Position numbers and translations under genes: made by a program. Below are positions 10,590 through 22,343 of a stretch of 64,000 bases of DNA, one piece after another. The stretch comes from Heliocidaris tuberculata (Eukaryota > Echinodermata > Echinoidea > Camarodonta > Echinometridae). The stretch is from assembly GCA_025618425.1 (NCBI GenBank), contig CM046833.1, forward strand, positions 30,621,180 through 30,685,179, in the 5' to 3' direction. How positions within the stretch are numbered: the first letter of the stretch is position 1; every line of letters starts with the position of its first letter. The notes below the pieces were generated by a model that worked only from the letters and a program-made list of their open reading frames with translations, did not search any database and was not told the DNA's origin.

Positions 10590-11690
10590 TGTCAAAAGGA
10601 CATTTTCGTAATGTATTCAAATTTATACACGTTTGTCTGGTGACAAACTATTACATTCACCTGTAAAAAAAAAACTATTCTTTTTTTTTCAATAGTCAGA
10701 ATGTGAATTGCATGTATTAGGCGTTGTTAGGTTGGACAAATGGGCAATTCCACATGGGAAAAACAACAACAAAAACATTTAATTTCAGATTTATACTAAA
10801 GAAAACCAGTTTAATAGTCTCAAATAGGCAAATCCTTAAATCACAAGAATCTGGAAAAACTTTTCCCACATTTCAATCAGGATTCGCACAACGCATGATT
10901 GATGCATGGAAATGAGAACTTCAAAAATGCAACCATTTTCTGGTAATTCCGTTACCAAAGTTATATACCTCAACAGCGTTGTCACTACGGTGGTCGGCGC
11001 CGGTCGGAACCTTCCACCACTCGAAATTTCCGACCGGCACTCACTGCAGTATCACACCCGCCCGCCCGGCACTAATTTCCCCACTGACAAAGAAAAAATA
11101 CTACGATTTTGACCTACAAACATGCAATTGTAATAATAATCTGACAGCATCAGGTATATGTACAAGTAAACCAAATAACAGTAGTTACAATGCTTAATGC
11201 TGCAGCTACAGTACAGTGTGTACTTTGTAGATACATAATATTTTTACTGTTTAACTATAATTTATAAGCCCTGAAAACCGACTAGTTTTTGTCCCACGTG
11301 GCAAGGTTTCGGGCGATAAAATTTCCACCACTAAAAAGTCCCTGGTGACAACCCTGTACCTCAATATAATTAATGTAAGTGGACACTTTTGGTTATGAAC
11401 GAGTTCAGGTGAAAGAATGAGTAAATATGCAGATTACGAATTGGTGAGAAGGGGACGGAAGTCCAAAATTAGTGCATAGCCTTAAAAATGTGAGCAAAAT
11501 ATCTCTCATTTGTAATTCCGTTACCATGGAATTGCCCAAATATTTTGGCTTACCCAACCTAGTAACACTTAATGTATGCAATCTGCATTCTGACTATTGA
11601 AATACAATGACTTGTAACAGGTGGATGTAATAGTTCGTTACTAGGAGTTTGACAAAGAGGTAAGCATTAAATTTGAATGCATGACGAAAA
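10590..11690. mobile_element. Inverted-repeat element containing a nested hAT-like MITE
   Basis: The arm at about 10590-10760 is repeated in reverse at about 11528-11690. Shared blocks include ACATTTTCGTAATGTATTCAAATTT-like sequence, AACTATTACAT, CAATAGTCAGAATG and GGGCAATTCCA. The interior is non-coding and holds the 383-bp element at 10974-11356. Superfamily not assigned. Confidence 0.6.
10974..11356. mobile_element. hAT-like MITE, 383 bp, 8-bp target duplication
   Basis: The ends are CAGCGTTGTCACTA and, reversed, CAGGGTTGTCACCA. It is flanked by exact TACCTCAA at 10966-10973 and 11357-11364. Near the left end, GCCGGTCGGAA and TTCCGACCGGC form a short hairpin. Non-coding; nested in the larger inverted-repeat element. 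Confidence 0.85.
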
Positions 11691-11941
11691 TGGCCTATAG
11701 CATAAGGGCTTACAGATTCAAAGACGACGTATGATTTATTGAAGGTTTTGCATCAGAATCCTGATCAGACACTTAAAGAAGGCGAGCCTTAGCTTTCAGG
11801 GGCGGGCACGGGGTGGGAATACGGGAGTCCGGAACCCCCTTTTTTTTCTTTGCTATTCATATTTTCTTGTACATCACTCGTTATGTTTTATTGGACCCTT
11901 GGACCACCCCCCCCCCTTTTTTTTTTAGGGTCTGATAAGTT

Positions 11942-11982
11942 TTCTTCTTCTTTTTTTCTTCTTCTTCTTCTTCTTATCATCA

Positions 11983-12031
<49 letters not shown>

Positions 12032-12060
12032 CATTATTATTATTATTATTGTTATTATTA

Positions 12061-12106
<46 letters not shown>

Positions 12107-12136
12107 CATTATTATCATTATTATTATTATTATTTC
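11942..12136. repeat. (TTC)n / (ATT)n microsatellite
   Basis: TTC units grade into about 50 ATT units with scattered ATC variants. The apparent poly-Ile open frames on both strands here are products of the repeat. Confidence 0.95.
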
Positions 12137-12681
12137 TTTCTTTCTTTTTATTTTCCTAGTCAGAGATGTTGTAAAGATCCAGCTTGACATGATTAATCAC
12201 AAACGTAGTATATGCTATACCACATATCATCTTGTTAATTTCAAAAACTTAAAGTCTGACTGATAACAATTAGAAGCATGTTACTTATATTTAACAGATC
12301 AGTGACTTTGTAACAAATTTTGAGAAATGGGATGGCCCTTCCCTGATAGCAGAGACTGATCAAAATTACACCTTAATGACGTCGTGTCATACGTCTTAAA
12401 GACGTCAGACAATGACGTCAATATGACGACAATTTGACCTCTTGGAGGCGTCTTACATTGACGTAATTTTGACGTCTTTCTGGTCAAAGAAGACGTCTTT
12501 ATGACGTCCTGAAGACATGTTTATTACCAATAGAAGACGTCATAAAGACGTCTCTTTTACGTCGTGTGCTATTCATACTGACGTCTTAGAGACGTCTTAA
12601 GGACGTCTTAAAGATATCTTAAAGACGTCTAATGACGTCTTTTTGACGTCTTTTGACTTCATTAAAAAGTAAAATAGTGAG

Positions 12682-13075
12682 GAGGTATTCCTTTTATTCC
12701 TAATATACATCAATGATATAGTAAACTGTTCGGATTTCTTTAAGTATGTCTTATTTGCAGATGATACGTCATTGATAGCCTCTCATGTAAATTTTAATTC
12801 ATTAGTCCATATGATTAATATGAATTTGGACCATGTTTATAATTGGCTTGTTTGTAATAAACATTTTGAAAACAAAATTTGTAATCTTTGAGGCTTTTTC
12901 GGGACACCTTTTTCTTTCATTTCTTTGTATTTTTAATTTAAATTTTCTCAATATGTATTACCTATCTATATATGCATGTTTGAATATATTGATGAATTGT
13001 TTTTTTTTAATTGTACATAATTTGTATTGAAAGAAATAAATGAGAGCTACATGCTCTCCCTCAATCAATCAACAT
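12682..13075 (+). pseudogene. LINE reverse transcriptase fragment with 3' tail
   Basis: The frame from about 12682 reads LLFLIYINDI, then KYVLFADDTSLIAS, the FADD catalytic box of a non-LTR reverse transcriptase, then NWLVCNK before a stop near 12890. The rest of the RT is deleted, and a T-rich 3' UTR ends in AATCAATCAA. A dead insertion inside the GACGTC element. Confidence 0.8.
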
Positions 13076-13121
13076 AATGTGGCATTTTAAATCGAATTGG
13101 AAAATTGTAATAATATTATTA

Positions 13122-13138
13122 ATGATAATAATAATAAC

Positions 13139-13185
<47 letters not shown>

Positions 13186-13190
13186 TAATA
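13122..13190. repeat. (AAT)n microsatellite
   Basis: About 20 AAT units with flanking imperfect ones. Confidence 0.95.
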
Positions 13191-14274
13191 ATAATTATGA
13201 TAATGTTATTACATGTGTGTTCTTATATTGATAATAGTGATAATAATGATAATGACAATGAAATAACAATTTATTTTCGAAAACAGTAATATCTCATTTA
13301 TCAGCCCCTGAATTTTTTTCAATATCGCGCCATTTCTACGAATTATCACGGTCGCATCAGTGACAAAATATCCCCTAAAATAACTGATAATATAAAATGT
13401 ATACATGTCTGAATATAGCATATCATCATCTCCTGATCATACAAATACAGAAAATATCTTGTAATTGATTGAATATCACGTAATAATATTGTCCTACAAA
13501 ACTGGCAAAAAGGTCTTGTAAATCACACTGACGTAAATGTCATAACATTGCCAAAAAAAAAAATTGGCATAAATATTTCGTCATTACTGATAGATGTTAT
13601 TTTGATGTCAGTTTATGACCTGTTGAAGGGGAAGTCCACACGAAAAATAGGTTAATAATATAGAAGCAGAGAAATGAGAGGAACAGTTAGGTCAGTGAAA
13701 GTTCTGATAAAATTCTGATAAAAAATTAGGTTATTTATCCCCAATCCCCCCATACTTCCTTTCACAATGACAACATATCAGAATATGCCAATTTTGTTTA
13801 TATAATTTCATTTATTTTATTTGATATTATTTTCAGTATCACGTGGGCCAACTGATCACCGGCAGAGCTTCCCAGCTTTTGTAAATGGCTATGACAAAAG
13901 TTGCTCCCCAAAAGTAGTACCTTTCCTGTGTTGGCATACAGGATGCCAAATCTTGCCTTTAAAAGACGTCAAAAAGACGTCTTAAAAATTTTGTTTATTT
14001 GGTCATACAAAATGGCTAAAAAGTGGTCTTTGAAAGACGTCATAAAGACGTCGTGCTATCGTTGTTAATTTTGATTACAAAAATGGCATAGTATTGTCTT
14101 TGAAAGACGTCGTAAAGACGTCATAATTACGTCGTCTATACTGTAGAAATATGACGTCTTCACAAGACGTTATAAGAACGTCGTAATGACGTTGCATACA
14201 CGACGTATGACGATTTGACCAGTTTAGACCAGTTTACTATGCCTTGAAGACGTCAGTCTGCTATGAGGGTTTAT

Positions 14275-15740
14275 TTGAAAAAAATGGACACCTAAATCAT
14301 TGGTATGAATTTTGAGGCCCGGAAATCCTACATTATACTTTGTATATCAGGACGAGATATGAATAAATCAATTATGTAGGAAAAATACCCTGAGAGAGCC
14401 ATGTTCTTTTTTTAATGGGCTCAACGGGTCTCAGGGCCCAAATTTTAGGTGGCCCCACATCCAGAATTATTCAGCATCAAAAACTCTGCCTACAAGCCAA
14501 ATTTCATGCCTTCGATTTTCAGCACCAATCTGCAGGACTAGTTTTCTAGTAAAATGCAATAGACATGGTGCTGGGGATATGGCTATGTTAACCAGATTGA
14601 TTGCTTACCATATCCATTCAACAGTGAGCACATCTCATCATGGTTATGCTAAATGCCTAAAATAAGACTCGTAGGAATTTCCAAAAAAAATATCGAACAA
14701 GTTGTCAACAATGAATTCTGACCAAAAAGAAGCGAGATCTTCTGCGAGCATATTGTATACTGAGTTCGTTTATTGCTCTCAGGAACCTTCTGCCATTTCC
14801 TTTTTTTTTTTTTTTTTTTTTTTTGTTGTTGTTCTTTCGTCAAACTGAGATTTGAAAGCAATCAAATTATTCTTTTAGATGATTCAATGCCGGTAAACAA
14901 TAGTCTATTTACAGGAAGTTTTCTTGTTGGTTTTCCTCTTTTCATTTTCCCAGTATAGTGATTTCTTAGTGTGATGTACATTTATATATTTCATTCATCG
15001 TTATGGTTAGGTTTTATTAATGAAAAGAAATAGAATTTTACAATGAGATGTGTTTTTAGGGGATTCATCCCGTCCATACCTCGATAAATACTGGTTTATC
15101 GTATAATTTATCATCTTTATCATCACAGAGTGCGATCTTTTGGAATAAATGTTGTATCATTGTGCTTTCCCCCAAGAAAAGGGACGTGTTCAGAGCGAGT
15201 CGGTTTCCAGATGTTTAACCCTTATTTCTCTCAAGTGTGCTAAAGGAAAAGAGAGTTGTATGGAGCAGAGTGAATTTAGACTGTCAAGAGCTTGAACCTA
15301 TTTCGTCTATAGTGCGAAAGTGCGCTACAGTAATAAGGCCCTCAGGTGAATGAAAGATTTAGTTGATTGCACAAGGGTATCATAGTTCCGTGTGCAATAA
15401 TTATTCAAAATAAGTATACAAAATTGTTCAAAATGCTATGGGTGTCATAATGTGACGGGAATTCAGCCTTAGCAATTATTTAGCCAGGGACATACATGCA
15501 CTTAATAGGGATTCTATTAGGACAAGCTAGGGTGCACTCCATGAATAGTGAACAATGTTATTCAGGTGTAATAGGCATTGGTGCTTTAGCTAGGAATGTG
15601 TGCATGAGGGTGTGCAAGAGATTCACTGAGCTTGGGTGGAGTCAGTTGCCCACAAGATCTGGTCAAGACAGGACCATGCTGTGCTTGTGAGAGGAGTAGT
15701 TTGAAAAAGCTAGGATGCGCTGCAAATTTAGTGGCATCTT
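14275..15740. other. No gene recognised
   Basis: It contains a 24-base T-run (14801-14824). A 64-codon open frame at 15496-15690 has no recognisable features. Confidence 0.4.
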
Positions 15741-15751
15741 CATGTTTCCAG

Positions 15752-16988
15752 GCATCCAGGCCGGGAGAAGGCTCCTCGCAACTCACCTCTAATTAGAAGA
15801 TTATGTAAGTATTAAAATAATATAATTTTTCTTTAAAATAAATCCTTGATTTTTGTGTTAGTTGTGTAAAGAAAGTCTGACCAATAACATTTCAAGATAT
15901 TTTCCTCAGAGAAAGAAACAATGTCATTGAAAATATTACATCTATACTGAACTGTTTAGTTTAAAGAAATGGATAAGAAGAGGGTATACATTTTTATTTA
16001 ATTTTATGTGTAATTTTACAAAGAGAATAATCAAGTTTCTTGATAAATCATAGGAGAAATCAGTTCAAGTTTTTTAAGGTTTTGTCTTTGAAAATGGAAA
16101 ATAAGAATAATGTTTATTAATGCATTATTGTTATATGTTCTTGTTTGTTGGAAGAATGCATGTTTATTTGTGATAATCATGATAATTGTATAATTTCATA
16201 TCAGGATGAAGATAGATTCATTGATTTGTAGAATCAAGATTCAGTTACATTGTAATTTATTTCATTGAAATATATCCAGGAAGGAATAGAGGATCAGTTG
16301 TGCATTATGATCTATTTTCAAATCATTTCCATAAAAGAAATTGGAATGAATATTTTGTATCTATACAAATATGTATATATATTCCTTTAATATAGAGATA
16401 GGGATATTAGGCAGTTGCCATGAAATTGTTCTGTTGTGTAATACTTTAACAGCTGTCTACATTGATGAGCTGGGCTCTTGCTCTTGTTCTTGCTCTTCCT
16501 CCTCCTTTGATGACGGTTGTTAACTAGTGTGACTACGATCAGAGACATCGAGCCATGGTCTTCAGCACTGTAGCCATCTAGCGACTCAGAGAGGTTAGTC
16601 TTCTTCATCGCGATAGTCGGCTATTTTGTAGAACGACATGGGCGTGGCATCGTCGACGACGCAGTTGTTCATCAGAATATCGCACCCTGGAGTCGAAGTC
16701 GATCATACCCAATGAACTCATGAACAGTTCAACACAGTTCAACAGTTGCGATAAGTATGGGCAGCTATACTTTATTACATTATATTGTGTTGTATTATAT
16801 TATATTGTGTTGTATCATACTATATTGTATCATGCTATATATCCATGCAATTAATGCAAATGCAGACTTGTATATATTGAAACAAGTGAAGCTAACAGGT
16901 TGTGTACTTCTCATATAGATCCCAAAAGAAGCCCATGTCACCTTGAAAAGCTACACCGACTAGTCACCACGACAACCTTGTCCACATG
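15752..16988 (+). other. Two weak candidate exons
   Basis: 15752-15804 lies between TTTCCAG and GTAAGT and is open in one frame (HPGREKAPRNSP...). 16919-16988 lies between TTCTCATATAG and GTAATC and is open in the frame that continues the first (PKRSPCHLEKLHRL...). The phases match, but the exons are short enough for chance, and no family is recognised. On the other strand, 16387-16608 is an unrecognised 73-codon frame beginning MKKTNLSESLDG. Confidence 0.15.
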
Positions 16989-17148
16989 GTAATCATTCAC
17001 ACTCATTATCTATATTGTTTGCAAATATTCATAGACATATTATTTACAGAAATAGATTTGTAAATATAGACATGCAAGTATCTTTTCACACATTGATTTA
17101 TTCTTTTTAAAAATATGCAAATGTATCATAATGATGATGTTAATAATA

Positions 17149-17150
<2 letters not shown>

Positions 17151-17201
<51 letters not shown>

Positions 17202-17226
17202 ATAATAATAATAATAATAATAATAA
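17151..17226. repeat. (ACT)n / (AAT)n microsatellite
   Basis: About 17 ACT units followed by AAT units; gives Leu and Ile runs when translated. Confidence 0.95.
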
Positions 17227-17391
17227 CAGACATAACAATAACAACAATGATAATAATAATAATCATTATAATAATAAAGAACATAATTAATATTATTATA
17301 ATTATATTGATTAGTACTTAACCATTGTAAGAAATTGAAATGTATATTCCAATGTAAATGTCAGCCATTTTTTTGGTGTTTTTATACAGTC

Positions 17392-17453
17392 CTGATGAAG
17401 ATCATTGATCGAAAGCTTGACAAATAAAGGAGGACAATAAAAGCTACGACCGT
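17392..17453 (+). ncRNA. Hammerhead-ribozyme-like core, possible Penelope-like element tail
   Basis: CTGATGA (17392-17398) is followed by a GATC/GATC mini-hairpin, GAAA (17411-17414), GCTT, a loop, AAGC (17441-17444) and TA. This order (CUGAUGA, stem II, GAAA, stem III, UH) matches a type I hammerhead core. ACAGTC before it can pair, with one mismatch, with GACCGT after it (stem I). One extra A precedes stem II and an extra C follows the cleavage position, so it may be degenerate or coincidental. Penelope-like retroelements are known to carry hammerheads. Confidence 0.3.
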
Positions 17454-17529
17454 CTCATAGTGACATTTCTTTCATTATACCTTCCACTAAAACAACTATG
17501 AGTGACCACCAGCGTTGTGTTCGAGGAAC

Positions 17530-17540
17530 ATTTCTTACAA

Positions 17541-17595
<55 letters not shown>
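17530..17595. repeat. (TA)n microsatellite
   Basis: About 27 TA units interrupted once near the start; it lies at the 3' side of the adjacent SINE. Confidence 0.95.
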
Positions 17596-17596
<1 letters not shown>

Positions 17597-17795
17597 GTGA
17601 GAAATCATTTGAATTGAATGAGAGAAATAATTTGCGAAGCTAAATTCATTGTTCCTCTTTACTGACTTCCTTTTTGTCGAAATAATGGCAGGGATTGCAA
17701 AAACTGTCTCCGCCGGGAGAGGAACCCGGGTCTTTGGCACTGTACAGCCAAACGCCTTAACCACTAGACCACGGAGGCGGGTTGAGTGGTAATCG
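17596..17795 (-). mobile_element. tRNA-headed SINE
   Basis: On the minus strand: CCTCCGTGGTCTAGTGGTTA (A-box), a TTTGGC/GCCAAA anticodon-like stem with an eight-base loop, and a CCGGG/CCCGG T-stem closed by CCGGCGGAG, which pairs with the 5' end. The T-loop is TTCCTCT, not TTCGA, and the anticodon loop is one base too long, so an active tRNA is unlikely. It is followed by an unrelated body and the (TA)n tail at 17530-17595. Confidence 0.55.
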
Positions 17796-17934
17796 GCTAC
17801 ACCAGGTACAAATACCGACATATATATATATATATCATGATTTTAGAAATATGCACCAAAATATCATTGAATACGTTTTTGAAAATTTCCATTTATTACG
17901 AGGATACCAGATAATACGTACATATATTTAAATA

Positions 17935-18091
17935 TCCTCTGTATTTTGTTTTGTTTTGTTGCTGTAAAGAATTTATATTGTTACTTGATAGCTTTGTTAT
18001 CAAACAGGGCCTCATGGAAGACCACCACTATTGGTGAAAATGTGCTACCTTGTATAAATATCAGAAATAAATAAATAAATAAATAAATAAA
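17935..18091 (+). mobile_element. LINE 3' end with (AATA)n tail
   Basis: GGGCCTCATGGAAGACCACC, TTGTATAAATATCAG and then about eight AAAT units are typical of CR1/L2-like LINE 3' UTRs in marine deuterostomes. No coding part remains. Confidence 0.5.
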
Positions 18092-18094
18092 ACC

Positions 18095-18985
18095 CAAGCT
18101 TCATAGTCATTAGACACAATCTTGACGGTCACGCCAACAAACAGGTCAAATTCATGACAATAATAACTTTTGATGTAATATTTCCGTAAAATATATATCT
18201 ATTACTTACTACAAGGTATAATTTGCCACCAAATCACGGATACATGTTCCTTCTTCCACGATCTAATGTAGATGTTGACCTTCTGTACTATATTCAGTAG
18301 TTGAGATGAACAGAATTTCTCATCATTGTCTTGTGAGGGCGCTTGTCTTTCATTGCAATTTAATGTGAAATCTTGCATATAATTTCATTTAAAAATCATT
18401 ACAAAAAAAAAAAGTCCAATTTAATACATGTTAAACACTTGTATAACAATAACTATATTTTTTTATATCAAATTGTTCTTTTTAAAGGCAATTTTAACAT
18501 AAACTTTTCAAGAAATATCATAATCCTTGAGAGGATAGGAGAAATTTTGTTTCATAATTTGCATAAAATATGCAAATTAGAAGGATTGTCCTTGTACTTT
18601 TGATCATTTTTGCTGTCCATTTTTATCTGTTTACTTTGAAGAGAGTCTCTGTGAATTAAGATGTATGTTTTGATGGAAAATTATTGCCTAAAATCTTAAT
18701 TTTTCTTCATGTCATTTTAAAGGACCTAATTTGCATAATTTATGCAAATTTTATGCCTTTCCCATTGTCAGATTTTGGTAGACTTTTAGTATGTGATTAA
18801 GCACGTCGAATACTACAAAAAACAACTTAAAAGCCTTTTGTTGCAATTTTTTTTTGGGTCAAACCACAAATGCACTCCACTAAAACCCATACAGTCAAGA
18901 TGGAATTATTACTGCGTCTTACATAACTACGTCATCAACCACATTATAATCTACAAAAAAAAAACACGTTTTAATAATAAAAGAC
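18095..18985. other. No gene; two octamer palindromes
   Basis: At about 18560-18580 and 18728-18751 the octamer ATTTGCAT is followed within a few bases by its complement ATGCAAAT. Otherwise AT-rich unique-looking sequence. Confidence 0.5.
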
Positions 18986-18989
18986 TTAC

Positions 18990-19215
18990 CCCCCTTTCTC
19001 TCTCTCTCTCCCTCTCATACATGCCCTACCTCTTCATCTCTATCTCCCTTTCCCTCTTAATCGTTTCTCCTCTAGCTCAAGCTCTCTCTCTCTTTCTCTC
19101 TCCTTCTTTCTATGATTTCTCAGGTTTTACCCCTCTCTCTCCCGCCTTCCCTTTCCTTTTCACCCCCCCCCCTTCTCTGTCTCTGTCTCTCTGTCTCTCT
19201 CTCTCCCTCTCCCTT
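18990..19215. repeat. CT-rich low-complexity tract
   Basis: Repeated CTCTCT, TTTCTC and CTGT strings over about 220 bases, open when translated but compositionally meaningless. Confidence 0.85.
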
Positions 19216-19259
19216 GTAAGCCTGCTATGAATGTTGTATATATAAAATACACTAGCAAA

Positions 19260-20275
19260 GATTAGCACACATATTGTCCAACACGTTTGCGGGCCATATC
19301 TTTCTCAATGTGTCTCTAGTCTAAGGAAGAGACAGTTCTCATCCACTTTGTATCGATTCAATCAAGTATTCATCGATCCCGCTTCACCAGTGCTTTATGT
19401 GGAAATTGGGAGCCATGTCCAATGAGATTGTACGCGAGAATGAAAAAAAGAAACATTTCTTATTGCATATTGTCTTCATTACGCACCATGCCAAAGACTT
19501 AAAGAGAACGTCAACCCTGATATCAACTTGGTTTTAAAAGAAGCAGAACATTTTAAGAAACAAATCAGTGAAGGTTTGAGCAAAATCTGATAAGGAACAT
19601 GAGAAATAATAAAGTTAGGAATTTTTAAAGTTGTAATCAACCGAACACAAATTGGCAACATTTGGCAACATTGGCAACACATCTCCCATTTGCCCTGTAC
19701 TGAAAAAAAAAAAATTTCATTTTTCTCTCCAAAAAATATGTTATCATACATGCACCATAGATATAATCATTTCACGTATGCTTTTATACAAAACCTGTAT
19801 GATACCAATCTATTCCCTCTTCAAAAACAAAGAAAATTAACATTTAATTAATTTTTTGTGTACGGAGCAAATGGGAGAGGAGCTCACAAGATACGTCACG
19901 GAGTTACCATTTTGTGTTTTATTTATTACAAATTCATAAATTCATAACTGTCTTATTTCTTATTGGATTTTGCTCAAACTTTCATTGATATGTTACTTTT
20001 CCTGCTTCTTTTAAAACCAACTCAATATCAGGAAGGAAATTGTAAGCGGTGTCCAAGAAATTTTGTGCACCCCAATGAAAAATATGTCTTCATTGTATTG
20101 TCATAATTAATGCTGTATTTGCGGGTCATTTCAAAGGCATACAGTTTTTTTTGTGGGCGGTGTCCAATGAGAGTGTGCGCCACAATGAAAAAAAATATCC
20201 GATTGAATATTGTCATAATTTATGTTGTATTTGTGCGCCATGTCATAGGCTTTATTCTGAGCGGTGTATATAATG
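19260..20275. repeat. 104-111-bp tandem repeat interrupted by a MITE
   Basis: Units start at GCGGTGTCC (20046, 20157) and GCGGTGTATA (20261), giving periods of 111 and 104. They share GCACAATGAAAAA-like and TATTGTCATAAT blocks. Related sequence (GCCATGTCCAATGAGATTG) occurs at about 19413 on the other side of the element at 19499-20043, so the MITE split the array. Confidence 0.6.
19499..20043. mobile_element. Palindromic MITE, ~545 bp
   Basis: The left arm (TTAAAGAGAACGTCAACC, GGTTTTAAAAGAAGCAG, GTTTGAGCAAAATC) returns in reverse at the right (GATTTTGCTCAAAC, CTGCTTCTTTTAAAACC, ATATCAGG). The TTAAAG..GAACGTC start resembles the TTAA-flanked element at 59211-59712, but the right end is eroded. 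Confidence 0.65.
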
Positions 20276-20339
20276 CATTAAGTTTATTCATTATGCAACG
20301 TATACATGAACTGGTGAGCAGCCACTTTGCCATGTAAGT

Positions 20340-22005
20340 TTTTTAATGTTTCAATAAGTATTTTGTATTATTTTTATCTTATCGCCTTCTCTTCATTTAG
20401 CAAATAATCCTGTCTTTCACATGCACTCTCTACCTTTTTATCCCCATCTCTCATTCGTTATTCATGTTCTTCCTTTTTCATCAATGTCTAACCCTCTCGC
20501 TATCTCATCCCCATGTAAATCCCTTTCACTATTCCTTTCTTCGTCAATTCCATTCTTCATTTTCATTTGTTTATTCAACACCACGTCCAAAAAAGTACCT
20601 CACGTACAACGTACACGTATTCTAAATTGTCATCATGCTTTAGCTTTATTTGTTGATTTTTAATAAAGACGCTTCTGTGATAGCAGTTTCAAAATTTAAA
20701 CAGGCAACCCCAGAGTAGATAGAAAAGGAAAACAAAGTAAATAAAAGCATAAAGAAATAAATGAACTGAAAACAGCGAGGTCAATGTGTCCTAACCATAC
20801 ACTGCTTACCACATGTGACTGTTTGCTACGTGGTGTAAACTGAAATCTATTATCTAAGTGCAATGTGTAATATACATGATATATGCCCGGCTTAAATGTC
20901 ATGATATTGCCATGGGCAGAACATTCTCCTCTTAACCTAGAAATGTCTATAACTCAAAGTTGGAATTGGAAATTAACCGATACGCGTATATAACGTAATT
21001 GCAAATTGGGATCCAACTGCTCGGCTTTGCGCTCCAATGAACTATAGGTTAAATGACAATGGAGCTTTACTGATAGCGCAAGAAGTATTATGTTTATTTT
21101 TCCAGCGAGGCAATAATAACGTGTATACCAGGTATTAAAATACTCATATTGCCCTGCCTGGTTGTACGACAAATGCTCCGTCGTCAATATCCTAAACAAA
21201 ACCGAAATTTTAACCTTAACCCTGGACCAACACTTTCTAACCATAATCTTAAACCTGTCCTAGAAAAATCGATTGCCAGCCTAACTCTAATTCTTCATCT
21301 TTGACTACATATAAAAAACATATGAAAATATAATGTACTCATCTTTAAGGAGATGTCACGTGATGTGATGACATAATACATAAGAGAGGTAAAAAACCAA
21401 AACCAGACTTCCCTATTAATAGAAGGACGAGAGTAATTAAGACATGTAGACAGGTTGGTTGTACACCGCAGCACACAACGGGGGATAGAATAAGTTCATA
21501 ATAATATGCACGCGGTCGGTGTGTTTGCTCTTCATTCGCATTCATCATAGATAGTAGTGAAATAGGACAATAAAACACTGAATACGAATAAAATTGATTT
21601 ATTATTTCACAGGTTGAAGTTATATTGAGGCTAATAATATATGTATGAGTCGTAACGCTCTGATTGCCGTTTCAAAAGATACCCCCCCCCCTTTTTTTCG
21701 TACTGATATTGCTGAATTCTTATAACATGTATAATGAGTCACTGAATCGAACGAATTGCTCAAGCCAACTCATGTATGATACATAATTAAATTTTATGCC
21801 AAGAGATCTGGATTGAAGATGTGTAACTGAAGCAAAATATTTCCATCGTGTTTTTGCTATTAATAATTTTTTTAAATATCTAAAACAATCGCTTTACTGC
21901 ATGATAACAATTCTTGATAACTTTAGGCCAGTTTCTATCGAAATTTAATTACATTTCTTACTATTTTCACATCTCAACATCTCTTTTCATTTTCCATTTT
22001 TGGAT
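20340..22005. other. No gene recognised
   Basis: Short open frames only. A C-run sits at 21682-21690. Confidence 0.4.
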
Positions 22006-22011
22006 CTGCAT

Positions 22012-22343
22012 CTGGATGAAATACAGTGCAGGACCTGTTCGTGAAGTTACGCATGATTTTACGAACGACTTGAATATGAAGTGCCAGATAGGATGCCCAA
22101 AGTTTCTATTGATGTTTCAGTAAAGTGTGACTGTATTTCCAATAACCTCAATCAAATTATGGCAAAAAAAAATATACTTTGCTTTAAATATGTTTGTTAT
22201 AATAAGAATGCTAATCTACATCTACTCAAATCAACTTTAGTTGAGGCAGTTAAAAATGATTGAGCATCCCATTTGGCTTGTCATATCTAAGTCATTCGTA
22301 AAGTCATGCGTAACTTTACGAACAGCTTTATGAAACACCCCCT
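22012..22343. mobile_element. MITE with ~70-bp inverted ends
   Basis: The left arm CTGTTCGTGAAGTTACGCATG continues TTTTACGAACGACTT; the right arm reversed reads CTGTTCGTAAAGTTACGCATG then CTTTACGAATGACTT, with matching sequence out to GGATGC. Non-coding AT-rich centre. Confidence 0.65.

Larger units (their letters stand above)
12341..14269. mobile_element. DNA-transposon-like element with GACGTC-studded ends
   Basis: The termini are CCCTGATAGCAGA and, reversed, CCCTCATAGCAGA. The first ~300 bp contain 14 exact GACGTC palindromes and the last ~300 bp contain eight, many in the form AAAGACGTC or GACGTCTTA. The interior carries a LINE fragment (12682-13075), an AAT microsatellite and the end of a GGGGAAGT-type MITE (about 13627). 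No transposase frame, so non-autonomous or gutted. No clear target duplication. Superfamily unknown to me. Confidence 0.6.

Noticed and set aside
11850..12263. 137-codon frame with a long poly-Ile run, and its mirror on the other strand
   Set aside because: Translation of an (ATT)n microsatellite.
17710..17790. Functional tRNA gene
   Set aside because: Acceptor, D and T stems pair, but the anticodon loop has eight bases and the T-loop lacks TTCGA.
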